55,495 nt of DNA from Rhodospirillaceae bacterium (GTDB lineage: Bacteria > Pseudomonadota > Alphaproteobacteria > Rhodospirillales > Casp-alpha2), in contig NZAZ01000143.1 of NCBI GenBank assembly GCA_002686255.1, positions 1 through 55,495 on the forward strand, written 5' to 3'. The notes under the pieces are model-generated. The model saw nothing but the letters and a program-made list of their open reading frames with translations, was not told where the DNA came from and ran no database searches. Within the stretch, counting starts at the first letter, position 1; every line of letters begins with the position of its first letter. Of the stretch, positions 26,475 through 35,194 are shown piece by piece. Made by a program: the position numbers and the translations under genes.

Positions 26475-27142
26475 TTAAGAAATTCCGCGCCGGGATGGTC
26501 TGGCTTTCCAAAATCCTTTCGCGCCAGGGCCTTTATCCGTTCCTTGAGGGGGAATTTTCCCAAATCCCCGAAGGCGCCCGCGTGCTCAACGTCGGCGCCG
26601 GCGGCGTCATCGGCGAAAAGCTCGACGCCCATGTCCGGGCCCGGTCCCTGGAGGTGGTGAGCATCGACATCGATTCCGCCCGCGGCCCCGACATCGTCGG
26701 CGACATTTCGGACCATGACTTCGGCGGGCAGCGTTTCGGCGCCGTCGTCATGGCGGAGGTCCTGGAGCACATCCGCACCCCCGAAAAAGCGATCCAGGCC
26801 GCCCACGCGGTCCTCGGGCCGGGCGGCGTTTTGATCCTGTCGACGCCGTTCATTTTTCCCATTCACGACCGTCCCCACGATTATTACCGTTTCACCCGTT
26901 ACGGCCTGGAATGGCTGCTCCGCGATTTTTCCGGGGTCACGGTGTCGGAGCGCAATTCGTGGGCCGAGGCGATAAACGTGCTGGGGGTGCGGCTGATCAA
27001 GGAAAAAAACCCCTTGTGCCGGCTGGCGGCGCCGTTGATTGTCTTGCTGGCGCTGGCCATGGCGCCGGTGGCCATGATCCTGGGCGCCGTCGTCAGGACC
27101 GACTTCATCACTTCCGGTTACGTGGCGCGGGCGGTCAAATGA
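26471..27142 (+). CDS. Class I SAM methyltransferase (Methyltransf_11-like) with C-terminal membrane segment
   Basis: 223 aa. Motifs: RVLNVGAGGVIGEKL (motif I), VVSIDIDSARGPDIVGDI, FGAVVMAEVLEHIRTPEKAI (post I), then GGVLILSTPFIFPIHDRPHDYYRFTRYGL. The last is the acceptor-side signature of methyltransferases often found in glycan and lipopolysaccharide clusters. A hydrophobic stretch LAAPLIVLLALAMAPVAMIL near residues 182-207 suggests membrane attachment. It overlaps both neighbours by 4 bp, so the three enzymes are translated together. Confidence 0.82.
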   Translation: MIKKFRAGMVWLSKILSRQGLYPFLEGEFSQIPEGARVLNVGAGGVIGEKLDAHVRARSLEVVSIDIDSARGPDIVGDISDHDFGGQRFGAVVMAEVLEHIRTPEKAIQAAHAVLGPGGVLILSTPFIFPIHDRPHDYYRFTRYGLEWLLRDFSGVTVSERNSWAEAINVLGVRLIKEKNPLCRLAAPLIVLLALAMAPVAMILGAVVRTDFITSGYVARAVK

Positions 27143-27993
27143 CGACAGGAATGGATAAGGAAAAAAACATCCGCCCCGGCGGCGGCGTCGAGGCGCGCCT
27201 GATTCACATGGACGCCCGCGGTTTTGGGCCCCTGGTGCGTCTGCGCAAGGCCGTCGTCGACGCCCTGGTGGCTGGGCGCAACCGCCGCGCCGGGGCAAGG
27301 CTGCGGGCGATGACCGGGCTGTGGTCGAATATGCAGGAATACGCCCAGGGGTCGGCCGTGACCGGGGCTTCGATGTCCGATTATTTGACCCTTTACGAAC
27401 AGGTCCGAAAATGGCGGCCGGTGGAGGTCCTGGAGCTCGGCACCGGCATTTCGACCGTGGTCCTGGCCTATGCGCTGAGGGAAAACGAGGCCGAGGGCGG
27501 AGCCCGGGGCCGCGTCACCTCGATGGAGGAAGACCCGGCCTGGCACAAGCAGGCCGGCCAAAACCTGCCCGGCGACCTCAGGCCCCATGTCGACCTGATC
27601 CACAGCCCCAAGGTGGACGGTTTCTACAAGATGTTCCGCGGCGTCCAGTACGAAAGCATCCCCGAGCGCGCCTATGACTTCGTTTTCTCCGACGGGCCCG
27701 ACCGGTTCTCGCCGGTCAACGGCGACAAGCTGTTCAATCTCGACCTGATTCAGGTGGTGGTGCGCTCGGAAACGCCGATCCGCGCCGTCGTCGACAACCA
27801 CTACCTGACGTTCTATGTGCTGCAGAAGGTTTTCGGGCCCAAACTGGCGCGCTACTCCATCCGCCACAAGCTGATGTTCGTCGGCCCGGTGACGAAAAAC
27901 GACGCCGGCCGGTTGAAGCGCGAGAACTTCCTGCCCGACCTGCGGCTGCTCAGGGATACGGAATTGAAGCTGCGGATGGCCCGCGACGACTAG
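27139..27993 (+). CDS. Class I SAM methyltransferase-like protein
   Basis: 284 aa. After a basic N-terminal region of about 60 residues comes a methyltransferase core: VEVLELGTGISTVVLAYAL (motif I), RVTSMEEDPAWHKQAG (ribose-binding acidic residue), then YDFVFSDGPD. The acceptor is unknown. It is the third of three overlapping methyltransferase genes. The stop codon TAG (27991-27993) is the first triplet of the terminal repeat of the adjoining MITE, so the element's insertion may have fixed the present C-terminus (KLRMARDD). Confidence 0.75.
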   Translation: MTTGMDKEKNIRPGGGVEARLIHMDARGFGPLVRLRKAVVDALVAGRNRRAGARLRAMTGLWSNMQEYAQGSAVTGASMSDYLTLYEQVRKWRPVEVLELGTGISTVVLAYALRENEAEGGARGRVTSMEEDPAWHKQAGQNLPGDLRPHVDLIHSPKVDGFYKMFRGVQYESIPERAYDFVFSDGPDRFSPVNGDKLFNLDLIQVVVRSETPIRAVVDNHYLTFYVLQKVFGPKLARYSIRHKLMFVGPVTKNDAGRLKRENFLPDLRLLRDTELKLRMARDD

Positions 27994-28193
27994 CAGGCTG
28001 CTGAAAAAGTGGATTTGCGGCAACAATCCTTCGACACGCTCACTCGCGCTCGCGGCTTATCCTTCGAGACGCCCGCGCCGCGGGCTCCTCAGGATGAGGA
28101 GTTACTATACCTTAATACCTCACCCTGAGGAGGACCGGAGGTCCGTCTCGAAGGGGGATTGCTCCAAATCATGGGTTTTTCAGCAGCCTGTTA
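27991..28193. mobile_element. 203-bp MITE-like element with 18-bp terminal inverted repeats
   Basis: The left end TAGCAGGCTGCTGAAAAA (27991-28008) and the right end TTTTTCAGCAGCCTGTTA (28176-28193) are inverted copies with one mismatch, and similarity continues less perfectly for about 50 bp inward. An inner perfect 11-bp pair (CCTTCGAGACG at 28061-28071 and its complement at 28144-28154) makes the whole unit foldable into a long hairpin. No transposase is encoded. A short relic of the same terminus occurs at 40156-40167. Confidence 0.85.
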
Positions 28194-28214
28194 AGGCGTT
28201 TTAGGCGGGAGCGG

Positions 28215-28559
28215 TTATTTCAACCAGTCCGGCCAGTAGACGCCCAGCATCTTCACCAGTTTCGCCAGGTCGCCGGGGTTATCGAACCTGACCCGGTAGC
28301 TGCCCCATTTCGCCGCCGTTTCCCTGTCGGGGATGCCGATGGTCCAATCCCCTTCGCAGTTGGCCTCAAGCCACTTGCGCAGCTCCTCGACGTTGTCCGG
28401 GGAGGAGTATTTGAAGTCATGGTAATGCCCGCGCCGGTCCGGCAGCTTTCGCCTTTCCCCGCCCGAGCGCCGTTCGGAATCAACGTCTTGATGGTCCTAG
28501 CGTTTGTCGATGCCGCGGCGGCGGTCACCGGGTTTCTCTGGGACTTTGTTTTCGGCCAC
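28215..28559 (-). pseudogene. Small conserved-looking gene interrupted by an in-frame amber codon
   Basis: From GTG 28559, with the strong site CAGGAG 8 nt upstream, the frame reads VAENKVPEKPGDRRRGIDKR, then TAG (28497-28499). It then continues in the same frame for 93 codons: DHQDVDSERRSGGERRKLPD, then RRGHYHDFKYSSPDN, then KLVKMLGVYWPDWLK, then TAA. The Arg-rich D-R-R pattern runs through on both sides of the stop, which argues that the two halves were one gene of about 114 residues. No start codon lies shortly after the TAG. It may be a point-mutated pseudogene, a sequencing error or read-through. It is 41 bp downstream of tRNA-Gly on the same strand. Confidence 0.6.
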
Positions 28560-28599
28560 GGCAAAACTCCTGCAAAGGTTTTCCCGGCCACGGGATTGG

Positions 28600-28670
28600 A
28601 GCGGGCGAGGGGAATCGAACCCCCGTCTAAAGCTTGGGAAGCTTTCGTTCTGCCGTTGAACTACGCCCGC
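28600..28670 (-). tRNA. tRNA-Gly (anticodon CCC)
   Basis: On the minus strand the acceptor GCGGGCG pairs with CGCCCGC, with discriminator T and CCA encoded (28597-28599). The anticodon arm AAAGC-TTCCCAA-GCTTT gives anticodon CCC, reading GGG. The T loop is TTCGATT. All arms are intact. Confidence 0.95.
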
Positions 28671-28891
28671 CTGGGTAATCGGGTCGTTTTGGTATAGGCG
28701 ATCGGCCGAAATCACGCAAGGCAAGGCCCCCCCTTGGCGCCGATGGGGCGCCGATCGGGCCCCCGTTCCGCTCACTTTCCGCGGGGCGCCCCGCCCCGGG
28801 TCACGCCACTTCACGAACTTTTGACGGCCAGAGAGCCGGAAAACCCGGATTTTTGGTTGGCTTGCTTCCCTTGGGCGGCTAAACAGTTTCC

Positions 28892-29893
28892 ATGGCGACA
28901 GGTGAGCAAACCAGCAAATCCAAGATCGAATTCGGGCCCCAATTCGAACCGACCGAACGGCGGCTCTTGGACCCCCGAAAGTTCAAGAATCCCCGTGTCA
29001 CCGCCGAGGGCGTGGAGCGCGCCGTCGTCGCGCTGACGCATTTGCGGACGCTGTGGTTCAACACCGGCTCTCTTTGCAACATCACGTGCCAGAACTGCTA
29101 TATGGATTCGAGCCCGTCCAATGACAGCCTTCTCTACCTGTCGCTGTCCGAGGTCCGGGAATACCTTGGCGAAATCGACGCCACGGGTCTGCCGGTCGAG
29201 GAAATCGCCTTTACCGGCGGCGAGCCGTTCATGAACCGGGACCTGCCCGGCATGATCGAAGAGTCACTCGCCCGGGGCCACCGGGTGCTGGTGCTGACCA
29301 ATGCCATGAAGCCGATGTTGAACAAGCGCCAAAGGCTTTCGGATATTTTCAAGCGCTTCGGGGAGGCCTTGACGCTGCGCGTCTCCATCGACCATTTCAC
29401 CAAGGCCCGGCACGAAACGATCCGCGGCCCGGACACCTGGGGGCCGATGATCCAAGGCTTGCGCTGGCTGGCCGAAAACGGTTTCAGGCTGACCGTCGCC
29501 GGGCGCACCTGTTGGAACGAATCCGACGCCGAGGCGCGGCGGGGCTATGGCCGCCTGTTCGCCGCCGAGGCCATCCCCATCGACGCCTTCGATCCGGCGG
29601 CCCTGGTTTTGTTCCCGGAAATGGACGCCGGCGCCGACGTTCCGGAAATCACCATCAACTGCTGGGACATCCTGGGCGTCGAACCGGAAACCATGATGTG
29701 CGCGTCGTCGCGGATGATCCTCAAGCGCAACGGCGCCGAGAAGCCGGTCATCGTCCCGTGTACGCTGCTGCCCTATGATCCGGCCTTCGAATTGGGCCGG
29801 CGCCTGATCCAGTCGGCGAAAACGGTTCAGCTCAATCATCCCCATTGCGCCAAGTTCTGCGTTCTCGGCGGCGCGTCGTGCAGCCCCGAATGA
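28892..29893 (+). CDS. Radical SAM protein
   Basis: 333 aa. The 4Fe-4S site C62-NIT-C66-QN-C69 is the radical SAM CxxxCxxC motif. EIAFTGGEPFMNRDL follows as the GGE motif that binds the SAM amino group, then the strand VLVLTNAM. The C-terminal region adds Cys residues (NCWDILG, CTLLPYD, HCAKFCVLGGASC) that could bind a second cluster, as in SPASM-like proteins. The exact substrate is not evident. Its stop overlaps the start of a metallophosphoesterase (ATGA), so the two form a translationally coupled pair. Confidence 0.88.
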   Translation: MATGEQTSKSKIEFGPQFEPTERRLLDPRKFKNPRVTAEGVERAVVALTHLRTLWFNTGSLCNITCQNCYMDSSPSNDSLLYLSLSEVREYLGEIDATGLPVEEIAFTGGEPFMNRDLPGMIEESLARGHRVLVLTNAMKPMLNKRQRLSDIFKRFGEALTLRVSIDHFTKARHETIRGPDTWGPMIQGLRWLAENGFRLTVAGRTCWNESDAEARRGYGRLFAAEAIPIDAFDPAALVLFPEMDAGADVPEITINCWDILGVEPETMMCASSRMILKRNGAEKPVIVPCTLLPYDPAFELGRRLIQSAKTVQLNHPHCAKFCVLGGASCSPE

Positions 29894-30768
29894 CGGCCGT
29901 TTTAGATATCGGGCTCATCGACGGCCCGGTGCTGTGCTTCGGCGGCCCTTATTCCAACGTTCAGGCCACGGACGCCATGCTGACCCGGGCCGGCGAATTG
30001 GGCTTGGCGCCGGAACAAATCATCTGCACCGGCGACGTCGTCGCCTACGCTGCCGACCCCGCCGCCACCGTCGAGCGGGTCCGCGACGCCGGTATCCAGG
30101 TGGTGATGGGAAACTGCGAGGAATCCCTGGGCTTCAACGCCGCCGACTGCGGCTGCGGGTTCGAACAGGGCAGCGCCTGCGCTCATTGGTCCGAGGTCTG
30201 GTTTACCCATGCCGCCTCGCAACTGGACGAAGAGGCGCTCACCTGGATGCGGGCGCTGCCCCGGCAATTGAGGTTCACCCTCGCCGGCAGGCGGTTCGCC
30301 GTCATCCACGGCGGCGACGAGGACATCTCGGAATATATATTCGCCTCGACGCCGGTGGCGGCCAAGGCGCGCATCTTCGAACGCCTGTCCCGGAATGATC
30401 ACGTTGACGCCGTTGTCGGCGGCCATTCCGGGTTGCCGTTCACGCAGACGCTGGGGTCCCGGTTATGGCACAACCCGGGCGCCATCGGCATGCCGGCCAA
30501 CGACGGCACGCCCCGGGGCTGGTATTCGATCCTGACCGCCGAAGACGGCGGCATCGATATCGCCTTGCATGCCCTCGACTACGACCATGCGGCCGCGGCC
30601 GGCGAACTAAGCACCGTCAACCCGGGCCTGCCCTATGCGGAAACGTTCGAAACCGGCCTGTGGCCGAACATGGACGTGATGCCCGAAACCGAACGCCGGG
30701 ACCGGGGCCGGTCCCTGTCGCCGGAAACTGTTTTATGGTCTGAAGAGCACATCGCGGCGGCCGAATAA
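29890..30768 (+). CDS. Metallophosphoesterase family protein
   Basis: 292 aa with calcineurin-like phosphoesterase motifs: CFGGPYSNVQATDAM in place of the usual D-x-HG start, IICTGDVVAY (GD-x-V), MGNCEESL (GN-H/C-E), FAVIHGGDED (HG) and VVGGHSGLPF (GH-x-H, here GHSG). WHNPGAIGMPAND closes the core. Several of the usual metal-binding His positions are altered, notably GH-x-H to GHSG and GNH to GNC, so the metal site or activity may be unusual. It is coupled to the radical SAM gene. Confidence 0.8.
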   Translation: MTAVLDIGLIDGPVLCFGGPYSNVQATDAMLTRAGELGLAPEQIICTGDVVAYAADPAATVERVRDAGIQVVMGNCEESLGFNAADCGCGFEQGSACAHWSEVWFTHAASQLDEEALTWMRALPRQLRFTLAGRRFAVIHGGDEDISEYIFASTPVAAKARIFERLSRNDHVDAVVGGHSGLPFTQTLGSRLWHNPGAIGMPANDGTPRGWYSILTAEDGGIDIALHALDYDHAAAAGELSTVNPGLPYAETFETGLWPNMDVMPETERRDRGRSLSPETVLWSEEHIAAAE

Positions 30769-30919
30769 CCCCCTTTGGGACCGCCGGGGAAAGCTCCTTT
30801 TCCGCCGTTTTCCGGAAAATTCATACCTTTTTCGTTGGCATGTCCGGCCAGGAGTGGAAAAATCACCCAAAGGCCCTATTTATTGTTGAGCCTGAATTTC
30901 AAAACCGAACGGAAACCGC

Positions 30920-31327
30920 ATGCCGGACCCCAGCACCTACGCCGAAACCACCGAAGCCATCACCATCACCGTGGAGCCCTTTTATCTGGACGAACAGTCC
31001 GAACCGGACGACGGCCATTACGTCTGGGCCTATCACGTGCGGATCGAAAACCACGGCCAAAGGACCGTGCGGTTGATGACCCGCCATTGGCGGATCACCG
31101 ATTCCCTGGGCCACGTCCAGGAGGTCCAGGGCGACGGCGTCGTCGGCGAACATCCGGTGCTGACGCCGGGCGGATCGTTCGAATACACTTCCGGCACGCC
31201 GCTCAGCACGCCTTCGGGGATCATGGTCGGCACCTATCAGATGGAGACCGAAGCCGGCGAACGCTTCGACGTCAACATCCCCGCCTTTTCCCTCGACAGC
31301 CCCTACCAGGTGGGACAGGTTCACTAA
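30920..31327 (+). CDS. apaG: ApaG protein
   Basis: 135 aa, a single ApaG (DUF525) fibronectin III-like beta domain. Conserved stretches: [55 protein letters not shown] and [20 protein letters not shown]. ApaG was named for its link to the ApaH region of Salmonella and has been tied to Co/Mg resistance; its molecular role remains unclear. It lies 10 bp before folE, probably in one transcript. The 151-bp gap 30769-30919 should hold the promoter. Confidence 0.96.
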   Translation: MPDPSTYAETTEAITITVEPFYLDEQSEPDDGHYVWAYHVRIENHGQRTVRLMTRHWRITDSLGHVQEVQGDGVVGEHPVLTPGGSFEYTSGTPLSTPSGIMVGTYQMETEAGERFDVNIPAFSLDSPYQVGQVH

Positions 31328-31336
31328 GGCAAGATC

Positions 31337-32026
31337 ATGGACAAGACCGTGACCGCGGAAAAAACCCTGAAAGTCGTCGACGGAGATAAGGCCAAAGTCC
31401 CCGATATGGACGGCCTCATCGAACCCGTCGCCGACAAGCCCAGCCGCGCCGAGGCCGAAGAGGCGGTCCGGACCCTGATCAAATGGGCCGGCGACGACCC
31501 GGACCGCGAAGGGCTCAGAGACACCCCGGACCGCGTCGTGCGATCGTATGAGGAATTTTTCGTCGGCTATGGCACGTGCCCGAAAACCATCCTCCAGCGC
31601 ACCTTCGAGGAAACCGACGGTTATGACGAAATCGTGCTGTTGCGCGATATCCGCTTCGAATCCCATTGCGAGCATCACATGGCGCCGATCATCGGCAAGG
31701 TGCACATCGCGTACCTTCCCCATCGCCGGGTCATCGGCATTTCCAAGCTGGCGCGGCTGGTCGAGATTTTCGCCAAGCGCCTGCAGATTCAGGAAAAGAT
31801 GACGGCCCAGATCGCCAACACCATCGACGAGGTGCTGGAACCCAAGGGCGTCGCCGTGGTCGTCGAGGCGGCGCACCAATGCATGACCACCCGCGGCATC
31901 AACAAGCCGGGGACGCTCATGGTCACCAGCCGTATGCTCGGCGCCTTTCGCGACAACGCCTCGACCCGGCGCGAGTTTCTGGCCATGATCGGCAATTCCC
32001 AATCCGGCGAAGCGGCTTTTTCCTGA
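31337..32026 (+). CDS. folE: GTP cyclohydrolase I (FolE)
   Basis: 229 aa, opening the GTP ring to 7,8-dihydroneopterin triphosphate, the first step of tetrahydrofolate synthesis. An N-terminal extension of about 35 residues is followed by [20 protein letters not shown]. The zinc and catalytic motif is [20 protein letters not shown], then the substrate region [19 protein letters not shown] and the third zinc Cys in [12 protein letters not shown]. This is the type IA, zinc-dependent enzyme. Length and all metal ligands are normal. Confidence 0.97.
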   Translation: MDKTVTAEKTLKVVDGDKAKVPDMDGLIEPVADKPSRAEAEEAVRTLIKWAGDDPDREGLRDTPDRVVRSYEEFFVGYGTCPKTILQRTFEETDGYDEIVLLRDIRFESHCEHHMAPIIGKVHIAYLPHRRVIGISKLARLVEIFAKRLQIQEKMTAQIANTIDEVLEPKGVAVVVEAAHQCMTTRGINKPGTLMVTSRMLGAFRDNASTRREFLAMIGNSQSGEAAFS

Positions 32027-32133
32027 ACCTCCCCGGGCTAGGGCGCCCTAAGCGCCTGAAAAGGCTTTTTTTCAAAGCCTCCCTCTTGACCGCGAGTCCT
32101 TAAACGGGTTTCAGTGACCACAGGGGAACACAT

Positions 32134-33579
32134 ATGGATTTCCGGCCTATTTTTCTGGTCATCGGCATCCTGCTGGCGACGCTGGCGCTGATAATGCTGA
32201 TCCCGGCGGCGGTGGATTTCCTCGCCGGCAACCCCGACTGGGAAGTTTTCGCCATTTCGTCCGGGGTGACGTTGTTCGTCGGCGTCGCCATGGCGCTGAC
32301 GAGCCGCGCCGGGGTCATGAATCTGTCGATCCGCCAGGCTTTCCTGATGACGACGCTGAGCTGGCTGACGTTGACGTTCTTCGCCTCGCTGCCGTTCGTT
32401 TATTCCCAACTGGGGCTCGGCTTCACCGACGCCTTTTTCGAGGCGATGTCGGGAATCACCACCACCGGGTCGACGGTGATCATCGGGCTCGACGGCCTGA
32501 CCACGGGGATCCTGCTGTGGCGGGCGCTGCTGCAATGGCTGGGCGGCATCGGCATCATCGTCATGGCGATCGCCGTGCTGCCGATCCTGAAGGTCGGCGG
32601 CATGCAGTTGTTCCGCATGGAAAGCTCCGATCAGTCGGAAAAGGCGCTGCCCCGCACGGCCCAGATCGCCAGCGCCATCGGCGTCATCTATCTTTTGCTG
32701 ACGGTGGCCTGCGCTGGCGCCTATTGGCTGGCCGGGATGAACGGGTTCGAAGCCTTCGCCCATGCCATGACCACCATAGCCACGGGCGGGTTCTCCACCT
32801 CCGACGGCTCGATCGGGTATTTCGACAGCGCCTGGATCGATTCCATCGCTACCGTCTTCATGATCATCGGCGCCTTGCCGTTTCTGCTGTACCTGAGGAC
32901 GTTGCAGGGCAATTTCAGCGCCCTGTTCTCGGATTCACAGGTCCAGTGGTTCCTGTCGATGGTGGCCGCGGTGGTCATCATGTCGGCTGGCTGGTTGTGG
33001 CTCGAGAACGGGCTCGAACCGGTGTTCGCCCTGCGGCTTGCGTCCTTCAACACCGTCTCCATCATCACCGGCACCGGCTACGCGACGTCGGATTTCAGCC
33101 TGTGGGGAAGCTTCGCGCTGCCGATCTTTTTTTTCATCATGTTCATCGGCGGCTGCGCCGGGTCGACCACCTGCGGCATCAAGGTCTTCCGCTTTCAGGT
33201 GCTTTACGCCGCCGCCCGCACCCAGATTCATCACCTTTTGCAGCCGCACGGCGTTTTCATCCCCTATTACAACCGCCGCCCCATATCCGACGAAGTCATC
33301 GTTTCGGTGCTGAGCTTCTTCTTCATGTGGTTCCTGTCGTTTTCGCTGCTGGCGCTGGCGCTGGGCATGTTGGGGCTCGATTTCCTGACCGCCTTTTCGG
33401 CCGCCGCGAGCGCCATCGCCAACGTCGGCCCGGCGCTGGGGCCCATCGTCGGGCCTTCGGGCACGTTCCAATCCCTTTCCGACGAAGCCAAGTGGCTGCT
33501 TTCGGGCGGCATGCTGTTGGGAAGGCTGGAGCTGTTTACGGTGATCGTGCTGTTCAGCCGCTCGTTCTGGCGCGGGTAA
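32134..33579 (+). CDS. trkH: Trk-type potassium uptake protein TrkH
   Basis: 481 aa polytopic inner-membrane protein forming the K+ pore of the Trk system. Four pore-loop repeats are recognisable: TTGSTVI, ATGGFSTSDGSIG, TGTGYATSDFSLWG and ANVGPALGP. Each carries the filter Gly. FEAMSGITTTGSTVI and GCAGSTTCGIKVFR are family signatures. Activity normally needs the cytoplasmic NAD-binding TrkA; none is in the window. ATG 32134 is preceded by CAGGGGAACAC. Transcription may start in the 107-bp gap after folE. Confidence 0.96.
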   Translation: MDFRPIFLVIGILLATLALIMLIPAAVDFLAGNPDWEVFAISSGVTLFVGVAMALTSRAGVMNLSIRQAFLMTTLSWLTLTFFASLPFVYSQLGLGFTDAFFEAMSGITTTGSTVIIGLDGLTTGILLWRALLQWLGGIGIIVMAIAVLPILKVGGMQLFRMESSDQSEKALPRTAQIASAIGVIYLLLTVACAGAYWLAGMNGFEAFAHAMTTIATGGFSTSDGSIGYFDSAWIDSIATVFMIIGALPFLLYLRTLQGNFSALFSDSQVQWFLSMVAAVVIMSAGWLWLENGLEPVFALRLASFNTVSIITGTGYATSDFSLWGSFALPIFFFIMFIGGCAGSTTCGIKVFRFQVLYAAARTQIHHLLQPHGVFIPYYNRRPISDEVIVSVLSFFFMWFLSFSLLALALGMLGLDFLTAFSAAASAIANVGPALGPIVGPSGTFQSLSDEAKWLLSGGMLLGRLELFTVIVLFSRSFWRG

Positions 33580-33636
33580 AGCAAATCCCGAGCAAATGGA
33601 CTCATTTGCGACGACGAATTTGCGGTTAAAGTAACC

Positions 33637-34248
33637 CTACCTGATCCAGGCGCCCAGGTGGCGGCGGATGTTGTTTTCCATTTCGATGTCGAAGTCCCTG
33701 ACCAGGGCTTCGGTCAAATCGAACCATATCCGTTGGCGCTTGTTGATCGAGGCGTCCTCGCTCAACGTCGAAAAACGCGTCGCGTGGGCCGAAGCGCGGC
33801 CCCTTTGGCGGCCGCCGGCGAAAATTTCGACGGTCGCCTCGACGGCCAGGTCATAACGGTGCGACTGTTGCTTGGTGAACGCGGCCTTGATGCCGGTTTT
33901 TTTCTTCAGCACCGTTTCGACGGCGCTGGCTTTTTTGATGATCAGCCTCGCCGATCCCGACTTGCCCTCTGCCCTGAGCCGGTCCGACGCCCATCGGCGA
34001 AGCGCCTTCAGGGGCGGCGTCGGAAACAGGTGTTCGACGTTGGGCGGCTTCAGGGGCTGTTTGTAGTGGGAAACGACCTCGATGGTGGCGACGTTGAGCT
34101 TGATCGGCTTGAGATGGGCGAACGTCAGCTCGGGCAGGCCTTGCTCGGGCACCGGCGTCTCGCAGGCCGCCAGTCCCAGCACCAACACGGGCAGGACGAT
34201 TAATACCGCTCCTTGGTATGAGGCGGAGAATCCAGGGAATCGGCTCAT
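33637..34248 (-). CDS. Predicted lipoprotein of unknown function
   Basis: 203 aa with a lipobox: the hydrophobic VLIVLPVLVLGLAAC predicts processing before Cys near residue 29, leaving a lipid-anchored periplasmic protein. The mature region contains KPIKLNVATIEVVSHYKQPLKPPNVEHLFP and PLKALRRWASDRLRAEG, with an alternating beta pattern. I recognise a conserved alphaproteobacterial style of protein but no function. It is 9 bp downstream of argF on the same strand, so probably in the argDF transcript. Confidence 0.75.
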   Translation of the reverse strand: MSRFPGFSASYQGAVLIVLPVLVLGLAACETPVPEQGLPELTFAHLKPIKLNVATIEVVSHYKQPLKPPNVEHLFPTPPLKALRRWASDRLRAEGKSGSARLIIKKASAVETVLKKKTGIKAAFTKQQSHRYDLAVEATVEIFAGGRQRGRASAHATRFSTLSEDASINKRQRIWFDLTEALVRDFDIEMENNIRRHLGAWIR

Positions 34249-34257
34249 CGGACGATT

Positions 34258-35193
34258 CTACCCCAAACACCAGGCCAGGATGCCTTTTTGTGCGTGCAGC
34301 CGGTTTTCGGCTTCGTCCCAGATCACCGAATGGGGGCCGTCCATGACCTCGTCGGTGACTTCCTCGCCCCGGTGCGCCGGCAGGCAATGCATGAACAGCG
34401 CATCCGGCTTGGCCTTGGCCATCAGGTCCCCGTCGACCCGGAAGGGTTGCAGCAATTTTCGCCTGGCGTCGGCGTCCTCGTCGCCCATGGACACCCCCAT
34501 GGACACCCAGGTATCGGCGATCACCAGATCGGCGCCGGCGATGGCCTTTTCGGCGCTGTCGGTGATGGTAACGTCGGCGCTTTCGCCTTTGGCCCAGTTT
34601 ATGACCGCGTCTTCGGGCCCGAGGCCCTTAGGGCAGGCGAGCCGCAACGTAAACCCGAAACGCCCGGCGGCGTGAATCCAGCTATTGGCGACGTTGTTGC
34701 CGTCGCCGGACCAGGCCACCACCCGGCCTTCGATGAGGCCGCGGTGCTCCTCGAACGTCATCACGTCGGCCATGATCTGACAGGGATGCGAGAAATCGGT
34801 CAGGCCGTTGATCACCGGCACCGTGGCGTGCGCCTCCAGATCGTCGAGCTTTCTGGGGTCGTCGGTGCGGATCATGATGGCGTCGGCATAACGCGACAGC
34901 ACGCGGGCGGTATCGGCGACGGTTTCGCCGCGGCCGAGCTGGGATTCGCCCTCGCTCATCACCACCACCTGACCGCCCAGTTGCTGCATGGCGACCTGAA
35001 ACGACACCCGGGTCCGGGTCGAGGGCTTCTCGAAAATCATCACCAGCGTCTTGCCGGCGAAAAGATCGGCGGCCTTGCCTTCGGCGTAGGCGCCTTTGAG
35101 CTTCCCGGCGAGATCGAGGATGTCCCTCAGCGTCTCCGTCGATAGCCGGTGAAGATCGATAAAATGCCTGATGGCGTTGCCGGCGGGAACCAT
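34258..35193 (-). CDS. argF: Ornithine carbamoyltransferase
   Basis: 311 aa. It makes citrulline from ornithine and carbamoyl phosphate in arginine biosynthesis. The carbamoyl-phosphate loop STRTRVSF, the HPCQ motif ([11 protein letters not shown]), the ornithine loop DTWVSMG and the catalytic [11 protein letters not shown] are all intact, as is the start [19 protein letters not shown]. It lies 1 bp after argD. The argD-argF order on one strand is the usual alphaproteobacterial arrangement. Confidence 0.97.
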   Translation of the reverse strand: MVPAGNAIRHFIDLHRLSTETLRDILDLAGKLKGAYAEGKAADLFAGKTLVMIFEKPSTRTRVSFQVAMQQLGGQVVVMSEGESQLGRGETVADTARVLSRYADAIMIRTDDPRKLDDLEAHATVPVINGLTDFSHPCQIMADVMTFEEHRGLIEGRVVAWSGDGNNVANSWIHAAGRFGFTLRLACPKGLGPEDAVINWAKGESADVTITDSAEKAIAGADLVIADTWVSMGVSMGDEDADARRKLLQPFRVDGDLMAKAKPDALFMHCLPAHRGEEVTDEVMDGPHSVIWDEAENRLHAQKGILAWCLG

Positions 35194-35194
35194 G

